In this document: positions 25,766 to 34,614 of the stretch, piece by piece
Position numbering within the stretch: position 1 is the first letter of the stretch
How the letters are laid out: the number at the start of each line of letters is the position of its first letter
From: an uncultured Alphaproteobacteria bacterium
Lineage (GTDB): Bacteria > Pseudomonadota > Alphaproteobacteria > HIMB59 > GCA-002718135
Assembly: GCA_902612805.1 (NCBI GenBank)
Contig: CACMEY010000010.1
Location: 1 to 37,428 of the forward strand
Length of the DNA: 37,428 bases
Direction of reading: 5' to 3'
Notes under the pieces: generated by a model
Database searches by the model: none
The model's input: only the letters and a program-made list of their open reading frames with translations
Told to the model about the DNA's origin: nothing
Program-made: the position numbers and the translations under genes

Positions 25766-26469
25766 TAGAAAGCAAAAAACTCAAACTATTCGAAAAAAAA
25801 ATAAATTATAAGTTTAAAAATAGAGAATTATTAATTCAATCCCTAACTCACCCAAGTTTTTATTTAGAAAATGAAAAAAAAATAAAAATAAATGAATTTG
25901 AGAGATTTGAGTTTTTAGGTGATCGAGTATTGGGTTTAATAATAGCAAATTTGTTATTTTCAAAATATAAAAAATTTAATGAGGGTGATCTATCTAAAAA
26001 ATATTCTTATTTAGTGCAAAAAAAATTTTTGTTCAAAATTTCACAAGAATTGCAAATAGATGATGTTCTTAAATACAATTTTAAGAAAAAAAATAATAAA
26101 ATGTTAAATTCAATTTTCTCAGATTCAGTTGAATCATTAATTGGGGCGATATTTATAGATGGCGGATATAATCCTTCATTTAATTTTATAAGTAAATTTT
26201 GGTCAAAATATCTAGATATTGAAGTTTCTAAAACTTTAGACCCAAAAACATTATTACAAGAAATATCACAACAGCTTTATAAGAAACTTCCTGAATATAA
26301 ATTAATTAAAAAAGAAGGACCACCTCATTCACCTACATTTACTGTTTCAGTTAAAGTGGTGAATTTAAACAAGATCAATTCAAAAGGTTATTCAATAAGA
26401 GAGGCAGAGAGAAATGCAGCAGAAATTGCATTAAAAAAAATTAATGAAAAGAAAAATATTAAAAATTAG
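25762..26469 (+). CDS. rnc: Ribonuclease III
   Basis: Double-stranded RNA endonuclease for rRNA processing, 235 residues. The RNase III signature is EFERFEFLGDRVLGLIIANL (E50, D54), and the second acidic pair is D121/E124 in FSDSVESLIGAIFIDGGY. The double-stranded-RNA-binding domain follows from about residue 160 (DPKTLLQEISQQ, PPHSPTFTVSVKV, SIREAERNAAEIAL). The frame overlaps era by 26 bases, so era translation should depend on rnc translation. Confidence 0.95.
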   Translation: MIESKKLKLFEKKINYKFKNRELLIQSLTHPSFYLENEKKIKINEFERFEFLGDRVLGLIIANLLFSKYKKFNEGDLSKKYSYLVQKKFLFKISQELQIDDVLKYNFKKKNNKMLNSIFSDSVESLIGAIFIDGGYNPSFNFISKFWSKYLDIEVSKTLDPKTLLQEISQQLYKKLPEYKLIKKEGPPHSPTFTVSVKVVNLNKINSKGYSIREAERNAAEIALKKINEKKNIKN

Positions 26470-27301
26470 CCTTGTCGGTAAGACTAATGCTGGAAAATCA
26501 ACACTATTAAATAACCTGGTTGGTGAAAAAATTTCAATCACAAACAAAAAAATTAATACCACTGAAGACTTTGTAATTGGTATTGTTAATATCAAAAATA
26601 CTCAACTAGTTCTATATGACACACCTGGTATTAGCTTTATTCGAGATAATAAATCTCAAAAAACTAAATTAAAGAAAAATTTATGGGAAGGTTTAAATCA
26701 GTCAGATATTATTTTGTATTTAATTGATTCAAAAAGAATTGAATTAAATGATTTAAAAAATGACTTTCATAAACTTTATGAATTAAAAAAGAATATTTCA
26801 ATTATTTTTAATAAAACCGATTTGATAAAAGTAGAAAATCTACTTAAGCATTTAAAATTTATTATAGAAAAATACAAAATTGAAAAAGTTTTTAATATAT
26901 CAGCTAAAAAAAAATTAGGTTTCGAAAATTTAATTGATTATCTTTTACAAAAATCAAAAGATGGAAAGTGGCTATATAAGGATGATGAAATAACAGACAA
27001 AGATGATATTTTTATCACCAATGAATGCACAAGAAATGAAATACTATCATTAATTCATAAAGAAATCCCATATAATATAGAAGTTACTAATAAAACTTTT
27101 AAATATTTGAAAAATGGCCAGCTAAAAATAAAGCAAGATATTATTATTAAAAATGACAGATACAAAAAAATATTATTGGGTAGAAAAGGATCTAAAATAA
27201 AAGATATTAGAATAAAAAGTCAAAAAGAAATTTCGAATATTTTAGATGTAAAAACTCATCTTTATATTAATGTTATTTCATCAGATGCAAAAAAAATTTA
27301 A
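26444..27301 (+). CDS. era: GTPase Era
   Basis: Ribosome assembly GTPase that binds the 16S rRNA 3' end; 285 residues. G1 is GKTNAGKS (12-19), G3 DTPG (59-62), G4 NKTD, and the C-terminal KH domain has KILLGRKGSKIKDIRIKSQ. In switch I, where many Era proteins have QTTR, this one has NTTED at 38-42; the threonines are kept. The start lies 26 bases inside rnc and the end overlaps recO by 17 bases. Confidence 0.94.
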   Translation: MKRKILKISLVGKTNAGKSTLLNNLVGEKISITNKKINTTEDFVIGIVNIKNTQLVLYDTPGISFIRDNKSQKTKLKKNLWEGLNQSDIILYLIDSKRIELNDLKNDFHKLYELKKNISIIFNKTDLIKVENLLKHLKFIIEKYKIEKVFNISAKKKLGFENLIDYLLQKSKDGKWLYKDDEITDKDDIFITNECTRNEILSLIHKEIPYNIEVTNKTFKYLKNGQLKIKQDIIIKNDRYKKILLGRKGSKIKDIRIKSQKEISNILDVKTHLYINVISSDAKKI

Positions 27302-28001
27302 CGGTATACTTATACATTCAAAAGTTTTCAAAGATAACGATTTATTAATTAAGTTTTTATCAGATACGGATGAGGTATTCTCAGGTATTGTATACGGAGG
27401 GCTTTCTAAGAGTAAGAAAAATATAATGCAACTTGGTTTTTTTTTAAATTTTGATGTGACATACATTGGGAATCGTCCACCATCAATAAAAGCTGAATTA
27501 TCAAAACCTTATTTATCAAATGTTATTAATGACAAATATAAACTAAGCTGCCTACTTTCAGTTGTATCTTTAATTAATGCCTCAATAATTGAAGGACAGA
27601 AAATAAACCAAATATATAAAATTTCTAAAGAGTTTTTAGAAATTATGATTAATAAAAAAAAATGGCTAAATTTCTTTTGTATCTACTTATTTGATTTACT
27701 TAAATATATTGGATACGAATTAGATTATGTTAACAATAATAGATTCAAATATTTTGATACAGATACTTTAGAATTTAAAGAAAAATACTCAAACTATACT
27801 ATTGATTTTCCTCATCACCTTTTTGTAAATAATTCAGATGTTACATTTGATTATAACTCATTGAATAATTTTTTTAAAATTTTTGAAATTATTTTTATTA
27901 AAAATCATTTATCAAATTTAAATCATAAATTGCCAAATCAGTATATTTTATTTAAGAAAAACATAATAAGTTTTTTAGAAAAAAATGAACAAAATTATTG
28001 A
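27285..28001 (+). CDS. recO: DNA repair protein RecO
   Basis: RecF-pathway mediator that loads RecA on SSB-coated DNA, 238 residues. I chose the ATG at 27285 (MQKKFNGILIHSKVF), since the family's OB fold begins there; an ATG at 27270 would add five residues. Motifs: FKDNDLLIKFLSDTDEVFSG then VYGGLSKSKKNIMQLGF. The C-terminal half is diverged and has no CxxC zinc motif. Assignment rests on the OB fold and the rnc-era-recO-parC order. It overlaps parC by 17 bases. Confidence 0.85.
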   Translation: MQKKFNGILIHSKVFKDNDLLIKFLSDTDEVFSGIVYGGLSKSKKNIMQLGFFLNFDVTYIGNRPPSIKAELSKPYLSNVINDKYKLSCLLSVVSLINASIIEGQKINQIYKISKEFLEIMINKKKWLNFFCIYLFDLLKYIGYELDYVNNNRFKYFDTDTLEFKEKYSNYTIDFPHHLFVNNSDVTFDYNSLNNFFKIFEIIFIKNHLSNLNHKLPNQYILFKKNIISFLEKNEQNY

Positions 28002-30180
28002 ATCCAATTTAGATACTATTCTTAGTGAAAAATATCTCTCTTATGCAATATCAACTATCGTTTCAAGGTCGTTACCTGATGTAAGGGATGGATTAAAACC
28101 TGTTCACCGCAGAATAATTTATTCAATGTATCAACTAAAACTTTTTAAAAGTTCAAGTTATAAAAAATGCGCTAGAATTGTCGGTGACGTAATGGGTAAA
28201 TTTCATCCTCATGGCGATCAAGCTATATATGATAGTTTAGTAAGGATGGCTCAGGATTTTTCTACAAGAATTACATTAGTAGATGGCCAGGGTAATTTTG
28301 GAAATATTGATGGTGATAATCCTGCAGCAATGCGATACACAGAAGCAAGATTACAAGATTATACAAATTTTTTTTTTGATGGTATCGAGGAAAACTCTGT
28401 AGATTTTAAAGATAATTATGATGGTCAAAATTTAGAACCAGTGGTTCTACCATCTCAACTTCCTAATATTTTAATTAATGGAGCAATGGGAATAGCTGTC
28501 GGCATGGCCACAAATATTCCTCCTCATAATATTGTTGAATTAATTGATGCATTAAAATTAATAATAAAAAAAGATAAAGCTTCACTAACTGAAATTTTAA
28601 AAATTATTAATGGACCAGATCTTCCTACAGGTGGTGAAATAATTTTAGATAGTAATGAAAAAAAACAAATTTATAAGAACGGCAAGGGATCATTTAATAT
28701 TAATGCCAAATACCAAATAGAAGAATTAAAAAATGGTCTGTATCAAATCATTATTACTGAAATTCCATATCAAGTTAATAAAGTTAAAATAATCGAACAA
28801 CTTGCTAATAATATAAATAATAAAAAATTACCTTTGGATGATGTTGTAGATGAGTCAGATGAAAATATAAGAATAGTCTTAAAACCCAAAACTAGAAATA
28901 TTGATGCAGAAAAATTAATAAGCTTATGTTTTAAATTAACTGACCTATCAATAAAGTACTCTTGTAATTTTAACGTATTAATTGATGGTATTGAACCCAA
29001 ACAAATTGGCATTATTGAAATACTCTCTAATTTTTTAGAACATAGAAAAATTACAATTAAAAGAAAATCTAAATTTAATATTGAAAAAATAAAAAAAAGA
29101 TTAGAAATTCTACAGGGTTATCAAATTGTTTTTAAAAATTTAAATTCTATAATAAAAATAATAAGAACAAAGGATAATCCAAAAAAAGAATTAATAAAAA
29201 AATATAAATTGTCTGATTTACAATGTGATTCAATTTTAAGTATGCGATTAGGATCTCTTAGAAAGATTGATGAAAAAAATATAAAAGATGAAATCCAAAA
29301 ATTAAATGAAGAATTAAAATACCTTAATAAATTAATAAAAGATAAAAAAACCTTAGATAAATTTATAGTAAGTGAATTAGATCTTATAAAAAATGATTTA
29401 GATAGTGATATCAAGGATAGAAAATCTTTAATTTCATCAGAACAAAATAATGATATTGATATTAGTATTGATGAATTTAAAGAAATTGAAAAATTTACCA
29501 TTATCATTAATAAAGATTTTCAGCTCAAGAGAATTAAAGAGATAACCGATGAAAAGGAAATTGAAAAAACAAAAAAAGAAAATCTATTTTCAGTTAATAT
29601 AAATTCAAATCAAAAAATACTTTTGTTTGTTTCTTCTGGTAAAGTTTACACGATAGATCCAAATAATTTACCAGGAGGAAATAGTAATCCTAAATCATTT
29701 ATTTATTTTGTCGATAGCATGCCAAATGATAAGGTTACTGGATTACTTTCATCAATTGATGAAGAACTCTTAATTGTATCTAAAAATGGTAAAGGATTTA
29801 TTAGTAATACAGAATCTCTTGTAACTAACCAAAAGAAAGGTAAGCAATTATTTAATTTAAAAAATAATGATGTAGTAATTAAAGTATTAAGTCTTACAAA
29901 AAAACATATAGCTTGTGTAACAAAGTTGCAAAAAATGCTAATTTTTGAATTAGATGCTTTGCCAACATTACAAAAGGGTGGGGGAGTTCAATTAATTAAA
30001 ATCAAGAAAGATGATTTTTTATCGGATGTCACTCAATTAACCATTGAAGATGGTTTAGAATGGAGTACTGGTTCTAAAAATAGAAAGTTAGAAGATGTCG
30101 AGTTTTGGATTGGTAAAAGAGCTCAGGCTGGTAAAAAAGTTCCTAAGTTTTTCAATAAAAATCAGAAATTTGATGGTTAA
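27985..30180 (+). CDS. parC: DNA topoisomerase IV subunit A
   Basis: Breakage-reunion subunit of topoisomerase IV, which separates daughter chromosomes; 731 residues. Catalytic Tyr118 is in PAAMRYTEARLQDY, preceded by GDVMGKFHPHGDQAIYDSLV and DGQGNFGNIDGDN. A coiled-coil/tower region rich in Lys and Asp occupies about 330-480, and a shorter beta-pinwheel follows. The last part WIGKRAQAGKKVPKFF fits ParC rather than GyrA, because the GyrA-box is not evident. At the position equal to GyrA Ser83 it has Gln79. The stop lies within a 28-base AT palindrome. ParE is not in the window. Confidence 0.93.
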   Translation: MNKIIESNLDTILSEKYLSYAISTIVSRSLPDVRDGLKPVHRRIIYSMYQLKLFKSSSYKKCARIVGDVMGKFHPHGDQAIYDSLVRMAQDFSTRITLVDGQGNFGNIDGDNPAAMRYTEARLQDYTNFFFDGIEENSVDFKDNYDGQNLEPVVLPSQLPNILINGAMGIAVGMATNIPPHNIVELIDALKLIIKKDKASLTEILKIINGPDLPTGGEIILDSNEKKQIYKNGKGSFNINAKYQIEELKNGLYQIIITEIPYQVNKVKIIEQLANNINNKKLPLDDVVDESDENIRIVLKPKTRNIDAEKLISLCFKLTDLSIKYSCNFNVLIDGIEPKQIGIIEILSNFLEHRKITIKRKSKFNIEKIKKRLEILQGYQIVFKNLNSIIKIIRTKDNPKKELIKKYKLSDLQCDSILSMRLGSLRKIDEKNIKDEIQKLNEELKYLNKLIKDKKTLDKFIVSELDLIKNDLDSDIKDRKSLISSEQNNDIDISIDEFKEIEKFTIIINKDFQLKRIKEITDEKEIEKTKKENLFSVNINSNQKILLFVSSGKVYTIDPNNLPGGNSNPKSFIYFVDSMPNDKVTGLLSSIDEELLIVSKNGKGFISNTESLVTNQKKGKQLFNLKNNDVVIKVLSLTKKHIACVTKLQKMLIFELDALPTLQKGGGVQLIKIKKDDFLSDVTQLTIEDGLEWSTGSKNRKLEDVEFWIGKRAQAGKKVPKFFNKNQKFDG

Positions 30181-30204
30181 TTATATTTATATAAATATAT
30201 TTAA
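30177..30204. repeat. AT-only near-perfect palindrome between parC and dctQ
   Basis: A perfect 18-base AT palindrome (30182-30199) flanked by TTAA on both sides through one mismatched T/T pair. It includes the parC stop codon. It could mark the end of the parC transcript or a protein-binding site, but AT-rich DNA gives such symmetry easily. Confidence 0.3.
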
Positions 30205-30231
30205 GTTTACTGATACATTCCAATATTAAAT

Positions 30232-30735
30232 ATGAAAAATATATCTCTTATTTTAAGTGCAATTAATAAATATGCCGGGTACTTCTGTGCATTTCTAGTA
30301 GTTCTCATGACTATCAACGTTTTTTTAGTAGTAGTATTAAGGTATTTATTTGGAATCAGTTTTATATGGATGCAAGAAACATATGTATGGATGCATGCAT
30401 ATATCTTTATGGTTGGAGCTGGTTTCACATATTTAAATGACGATCATGTAAGGATTGATATAATTTATAGAAATTCATCAAAATTGTATCGTGCAATAGT
30501 TGATTTAGTAGGTAACATAGTTTTGCTAGTACCCTTTTTGTATATAATTTGGTCTTATAGTTTTCCTTTTGTTTACAAATCTTGGCAAATGAATGAAGTT
30601 TCTAGAGAAGCTGGCGGTTTAACAATGATATATTTATTAAAACTAGCAATTCTAATTTTTGCCTTTCTTCTTTTCATACAAGTGATTTCAAAAATTATTA
30701 ATAATTTTATCAATTTAAATTCGAATGACTCCTGA
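30232..30735 (+). CDS. dctQ: TRAP transporter small membrane subunit (DctQ)
   Basis: Small integral membrane subunit of a tripartite ATP-independent periplasmic transporter, 167 residues, about four helices. Typical features: an N-terminal helix with NVFLVVVLRYLFGISFIWMQ, then ETYVWMHAYIFMVGAGFTYL and DDHVRIDIIYRNSS (the conserved HVRIDI after helix 2). It couples DctP and DctM. It lies 51 bases after parC and overlaps dctM by 11 bases, so the two are one unit. The binding protein gene is convergent downstream rather than in the same operon. Confidence 0.9.
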   Translation: MKNISLILSAINKYAGYFCAFLVVLMTINVFLVVVLRYLFGISFIWMQETYVWMHAYIFMVGAGFTYLNDDHVRIDIIYRNSSKLYRAIVDLVGNIVLLVPFLYIIWSYSFPFVYKSWQMNEVSREAGGLTMIYLLKLAILIFAFLLFIQVISKIINNFINLNSNDS

Positions 30736-32098
30736 AGTATTAGCAGTAATAATGTTTTTAACAACTTTGTTGTTTTTGTTATTTGGTTTTCCTGTTGCCT
30801 TTACTTTAGCAGGATCATCTTTAATTTTTGCTTTTGTAGGTGATCTATTAGGAGTTTTTAACTTTAAAATGCTTCTTTTCTTCCCTCAAAGAATTTATGG
30901 TGTGATGATCAATGAAGCTTTAGTTGCTGTACCCCTATTTATTTTTATGGGAGTAATGCTAGAAAAAACAAAAATTGCAGCTAAGCTTTTAGACTCTATA
31001 GGAGATTTGTTTGGTTCAGTAAGAGGTGGATTAGGTATTGGTGTTATCTTAGTTGGGATGTTGCTGGCTGCCTCTACAGGAATCGTTGGAGCAACAGTTG
31101 TAACTATGGGTATGCTTGCATTGCCAAGTATGCTCAAAGCAGGTTATGACGAAAAAATTGCTACGGGAACAATTTGTGCGTCAGGAACCTTAGGACAAAT
31201 AATACCTCCTTCAATTGTTTTAATACTGCTAGCCGAAATGTTGCAAGGTGCAAACGAAGAAGCTGGTCTTTTAACAGGAGACTTAGCACCATTGCCAGTT
31301 ACTGCAATAGATTTATTTGCTGGAGCTCTTTTACCTGGTTTAATGTTGGTTGGATTTTTTATCATCTATATTCTTTTTACTGCCAGATTACATCCAGATA
31401 AATTACCTCTTAAAATTATTAATAAACCTAAAGCTGAAATATGGAAAAATGCTTTGTTTGAGGTAATTCCACCTATATTTTTAATTTTAGCTGTTCTTGG
31501 ATCAATTTTTCTTGGTATAGCAACTCCAACTGAATCTGCTTCTGTAGGTGCTGCAGGTGCTGCTATTTTAGCTTTATTAAGAAGGGATCTAAATTTTAAA
31601 AATATTTCGGAAGCTGCAATTACGACGGTAAAAATGAGTTCATTTGTTTTTATTATTTTAATTGGAGCATCTATGTTTTCTCTAGTATTCAGAGGATTTC
31701 AAGGAGACGAAATGATTAGTAATTTTTTAACTAATATACCTGGTGGAGAATATGGTGCTTTAATTATAGTAATGTTAACTATTTTTATATTGGGTTTTTT
31801 CCTGGACTATATTGAAATTATATTTGTTATTATCCCATTGGTTGGGCCAGGATTAATTGCTAACGGTGCTGATCCTTTATGGTTGGGAATTTTAATTTCT
31901 CTTAATTTGCAAACAAGTTTTCTAACGCCTCCATTTGGATTTTCATTATTTTTTTTAAGAGGTGTTGCTCCAGAGAATGTAAAAACATCTAATATATATG
32001 CTGGTGTTATTCCTTTTATTTTTATACAAATACTTGCAATAATCTTAGTATTCGTATTCCCACAAATAGCAACATGGCTTCCAAGATTAATAAACTAA
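30725..32098 (+). CDS. dctM: TRAP transporter large membrane subunit (DctM)
   Basis: Large Na+-coupled translocating subunit, 457 residues, about twelve helices. Motifs: FLLFGFPVAFTLAGSSLIFA at the start, VPLFIFMGVMLEKT, GIVGATVVTMGMLALPSML, GTICASGTLGQIIPPSIVLI, GIATPTESASVGAAGA and LDYIEIIFVIIPLVGP, all typical of DctM proteins of the TakP/mannitol-like branch. Its stop is followed by a hairpin shared with the convergent dctP. Confidence 0.94.
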   Translation: MTPEVLAVIMFLTTLLFLLFGFPVAFTLAGSSLIFAFVGDLLGVFNFKMLLFFPQRIYGVMINEALVAVPLFIFMGVMLEKTKIAAKLLDSIGDLFGSVRGGLGIGVILVGMLLAASTGIVGATVVTMGMLALPSMLKAGYDEKIATGTICASGTLGQIIPPSIVLILLAEMLQGANEEAGLLTGDLAPLPVTAIDLFAGALLPGLMLVGFFIIYILFTARLHPDKLPLKIINKPKAEIWKNALFEVIPPIFLILAVLGSIFLGIATPTESASVGAAGAAILALLRRDLNFKNISEAAITTVKMSSFVFIILIGASMFSLVFRGFQGDEMISNFLTNIPGGEYGALIIVMLTIFILGFFLDYIEIIFVIIPLVGPGLIANGADPLWLGILISLNLQTSFLTPPFGFSLFFLRGVAPENVKTSNIYAGVIPFIFIQILAIILVFVFPQIATWLPRLIN

Positions 32099-32127
32099 AA
32101 AAAAAGAGGTCTCGAAAGAGACCTCTT
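32097..32127 (-). terminator. Rho-independent terminator of dctP (between convergent TRAP genes)
   Basis: A perfect 10-bp stem, 32104-32113 with 32118-32127 (AAGAGGTCTC / GAGACCTCTT), around the loop GAAA. On the minus strand it is followed by nine T residues (32105-32097), so it is a canonical terminator for dctP. On the plus strand the hairpin is followed by only two T, and may end dctM transcription less well. Confidence 0.8.
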
Positions 32128-32148
32128 CAAAATTAAAAACTTAAGATA

Positions 32149-33261
32149 TTATACTGAATCAGGAAATTTAAATGGTAAATCTCTTATACGTGAGAAGTTT
32201 TGCTCACCTTTGGTAAACCATTCTTTAATAACTTTTCTGAAAGATAATAAATGATTTGTTATAGCTTTTGTTTCAGAGTTAATAGAACCTCTCTCAAAAA
32301 CAACTTCACCTGCTGCATTACCAAGAGCTATCAAAACCTCATCTGGGAAAGTTTTAATTTCAACATTATGTTCATTAACAAGTTTTTGTAATGCCGGTCC
32401 ATTGATAGCTTGGAAACGACTAAATACAGTCATGTTAAAAGATTTAGCTAAATCATCAATTAAACCTTGAGTATCACTATCAAGTGCTTCCCACGCTTTA
32501 AGATCCATAGATAAATCTAGAAGAGTAGATGGTTCATGCCATCCTGGTCCATAATAATACTTTGCAGCTTGATATAATCCAGCACCTAAATCTGCAGCTG
32601 GACATATCCATTCTGCTGCGTCAACAGCACCAGAAGTTAAAGCTGGTAAAACATCAGGTCCTGCTAGCAATACAGGTGTAGCTCCAAGTTTTTCTATAGT
32701 TCTACCACCTAAGCCAGGCATTCTCATTTTTAGACCTTTATAGTCATCAGGAGTATTGATTTCTTTATTAAACCAACCACCCATTTGGTTTCCTGTGTTG
32801 CCCATAGGTAAAAATTTAACACCAAGTGCATTATAAATTTTGTCAGCAGCTTCAATACCACCTCCATAATAACACCATGCATTTTGCTCCATTGCATTCA
32901 TTCCAAATGGGCAAGTTGCTACGAACTCAATTGCATCAGATAGGTTTGGCCAATAGTAAGGCGCTCCATAAGCTGCTTGAGCTGCACCAGATCTTACTGC
33001 ATCTAATGCTTCAAGTCCTGGAACAAGTTCGCCAGCATGATAAACTTTAACTTTAAGCTTTTCAGAATACCTATTTATGTTATCTCCAAAACCCTGAATA
33101 GCTTGTCCTAATGGACCAGCTTTACCAAAAGCACTACAAATGATCCACTCTTGATGACCGCCAGCTATTGCAGGAGCTGCTAAAGTAGAAGCACCAACTG
33201 CAGCAGCACCTGCTACACCTGCTTTCTTTAGAAACTCACGTCTTTTTAAATTTTTTTTCAT
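32149..33261 (-). CDS. dctP: TRAP transporter substrate-binding protein (DctP, TakP-like), Tat signal
   Basis: Periplasmic solute receptor, 370 residues. The N-terminus MKKNLKRREFLKKAG with R7-R8, followed by an Ala-rich hydrophobic stretch and APAIAGG, is a Tat signal peptide. The family's substrate region is NTGNQMGGWFNKEINTPDDY then MPGLGGRTIEKLGATPVLLA and SGAVDAAEWICP, closest by eye to TakP, which binds alpha-keto acids such as pyruvate; the AKYYYGPGWHEPSTLLD segment supports this. The substrate is therefore probably a keto or hydroxy acid. It has its own promoter and terminator and a strong GGGAGG ribosome site, so it can be made in excess over DctQM. Confidence 0.92.
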   Translation of the reverse strand: MKKNLKRREFLKKAGVAGAAAVGASTLAAPAIAGGHQEWIICSAFGKAGPLGQAIQGFGDNINRYSEKLKVKVYHAGELVPGLEALDAVRSGAAQAAYGAPYYWPNLSDAIEFVATCPFGMNAMEQNAWCYYGGGIEAADKIYNALGVKFLPMGNTGNQMGGWFNKEINTPDDYKGLKMRMPGLGGRTIEKLGATPVLLAGPDVLPALTSGAVDAAEWICPAADLGAGLYQAAKYYYGPGWHEPSTLLDLSMDLKAWEALDSDTQGLIDDLAKSFNMTVFSRFQAINGPALQKLVNEHNVEIKTFPDEVLIALGNAAGEVVFERGSINSETKAITNHLLSFRKVIKEWFTKGEQNFSRIRDLPFKFPDSV

Positions 33262-33265
33262 ATGT

Positions 33266-33271
33266 CCTCCC
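33266..33271 (-). promoter_or_regulatory. Strong Shine-Dalgarno of dctP
   Basis: GGGAGG lies 4 bases before the dctP ATG on the minus strand. It is the strongest ribosome site noticed in this window, where most starts have weak or no such site. It fits the high expression usual for periplasmic binding proteins. Confidence 0.6.
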
Positions 33272-33292
33272 GAGATAATATGAATTTATGTC

Positions 33293-33324
33293 TGAGATTT
33301 ATACAAAAATCTCATTTGTATCAA
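33293..33324 (-). promoter_or_regulatory. Probable dctP promoter with two overlapping palindromes
   Basis: On the minus strand TTGATA (33324-33319) and TATAAA (33303-33298) are separated by 15 bases, a little short for sigma-70. Palindrome A is TGAGATTT/AAATCTCA (33293-33300 with 33307-33314, 6-base centre). Palindrome B is ATACAAA/TTTGTAT (33301-33307 with 33315-33321, 7-base centre). B fills the space between the promoter boxes, which is a classic operator position; A and B share bases and could not both form as RNA hairpins. Confidence 0.45.
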
Positions 33325-33387
33325 TTTCTAATAATATTAAATATTAACAAAATCCAGTAATTCAAACCATTTAAATTCGTAATTATT

Positions 33388-34563
33388 CTAAAAACTAGAT
33401 ATTCCAGTCTGATTTTTTCCTAAAATTAATGAATGTATATCTTCTGCACCTTCATAAGTTTTAACAGTTTCTAAATTAACTAAATGCCTCATAATATGAT
33501 ATTCTTCTAATAAGCCATTTGCCCCAAGCATATCACGTGCATTTCTAATTATGTCTAAAGATTTTTTACAATTATTTTTTTTTAAAATACTAATTGCATT
33601 AATGATATTTTTTCCTTCATCTAAAGCTTTAGAGCTTAAAAGACATGATGCCAATCCTAGATTTATCTCAATTTGCATCTCTGATAATTTTTTTTGAATT
33701 AATTGATTTGATGCTAAGGATTTTTTGAACATAATTCTATTTTCTACATAGTCTTTTGCAATTAACCAACATTCAGATGCAGAACCTAAAACACCCCAGC
33801 TAATTCCAAATCTTGCTTTATTGAGACAACTAAAAACTGATTTCCATCCTTCGGTATTTTCTAAACACAAATTATTTGGAACATAAACATTATTTAAAAT
33901 GATTTGCCCAGTTGGACTGATTTTTAAGCTTGTTTTATTTTCTATTTTTGAAGTATTTAATCCTGCAGTATTTTTTTCAATTATAAAACCTTTAATACTT
34001 TTATGATCTTTGTTTTCTTCTACAGCCCAAATAATAAATATGTCAGCAATTGGTGCATTCGTAATCCAGTTTTTAGATCCATTTAAAATATATCCATCTT
34101 TAGTTTTTTTAAATGAAGTTTTCATTGAAGCAGGATCAGAACCAGCTTCGCTTTCTGTTAAACCAAAGCAACCAATTTTTTCTCCTTTAATTAATTGTGG
34201 AAGGTATTTATCTTTTTGTTCCTGAGATCCAAATTCATTAATTGGATGTATCACCAGTGAAGATTGAACAGAAATTGAAGATCTGTAGCTGCTATCTATT
34301 TTTTCAAATTCATATGCTACAAGTCCATATGCTAAATTTGATGTACCAGAACCACCGTGTGTTTTAACTGTTTGCCCTAAAACTCCAAGTGATCCAAATT
34401 TTGGATAGAGGTCTTGATCAAATTCATTTTTTCTATTGCTTTCAACTACTCTAGGTTTGAGTTCATTATTACAAAAATCCCTAACATTTTTCTGAATATT
34501 ACTTTCTTCTTCACTTAAATGACTTTGAATATAAAATGGATCAAACCAATTATTTTCTTTCAT
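33388..34563 (-). CDS. gcdH: Glutaryl-CoA dehydrogenase (acyl-CoA dehydrogenase family)
   Basis: FAD enzyme that oxidises and decarboxylates glutaryl-CoA to crotonyl-CoA, in lysine/tryptophan or glutarate breakdown; 391 residues. FAD/substrate motifs CFGLTESEAGSDPASMKT and NGSKNWITNAPIADIFIIWA are clear. Features of GcdH rather than other acyl-CoA dehydrogenases are YEFEKIDSSYRSSISVQSSL and the catalytic base E371 in VKTYEGAEDIHSLILGK, where other members have TYEG followed by different residues. It is transcribed away from rpiB, with 51 bases between start codons. No other lysine-degradation gene is near. Confidence 0.9.
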   Translation of the reverse strand: MKENNWFDPFYIQSHLSEEESNIQKNVRDFCNNELKPRVVESNRKNEFDQDLYPKFGSLGVLGQTVKTHGGSGTSNLAYGLVAYEFEKIDSSYRSSISVQSSLVIHPINEFGSQEQKDKYLPQLIKGEKIGCFGLTESEAGSDPASMKTSFKKTKDGYILNGSKNWITNAPIADIFIIWAVEENKDHKSIKGFIIEKNTAGLNTSKIENKTSLKISPTGQIILNNVYVPNNLCLENTEGWKSVFSCLNKARFGISWGVLGSASECWLIAKDYVENRIMFKKSLASNQLIQKKLSEMQIEINLGLASCLLSSKALDEGKNIINAISILKKNNCKKSLDIIRNARDMLGANGLLEEYHIMRHLVNLETVKTYEGAEDIHSLILGKNQTGISSF

Positions 34564-34614
34564 ACAATATTAGCCAATATCATCATTTTAATGTAAATAA
34601 CCACAAAAATTATT

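Noticed and set aside
26556..26570. Era switch I with NTTED instead of QTTR as a sign of inactivity
   Set aside because: The essential threonine and all other G motifs are kept, so it is more likely ordinary divergence.
33293..33314. Hairpin as a terminator for gcdH
   Set aside because: On the minus strand no T run follows the stem, and the position between promoter boxes of dctP fits an operator better.
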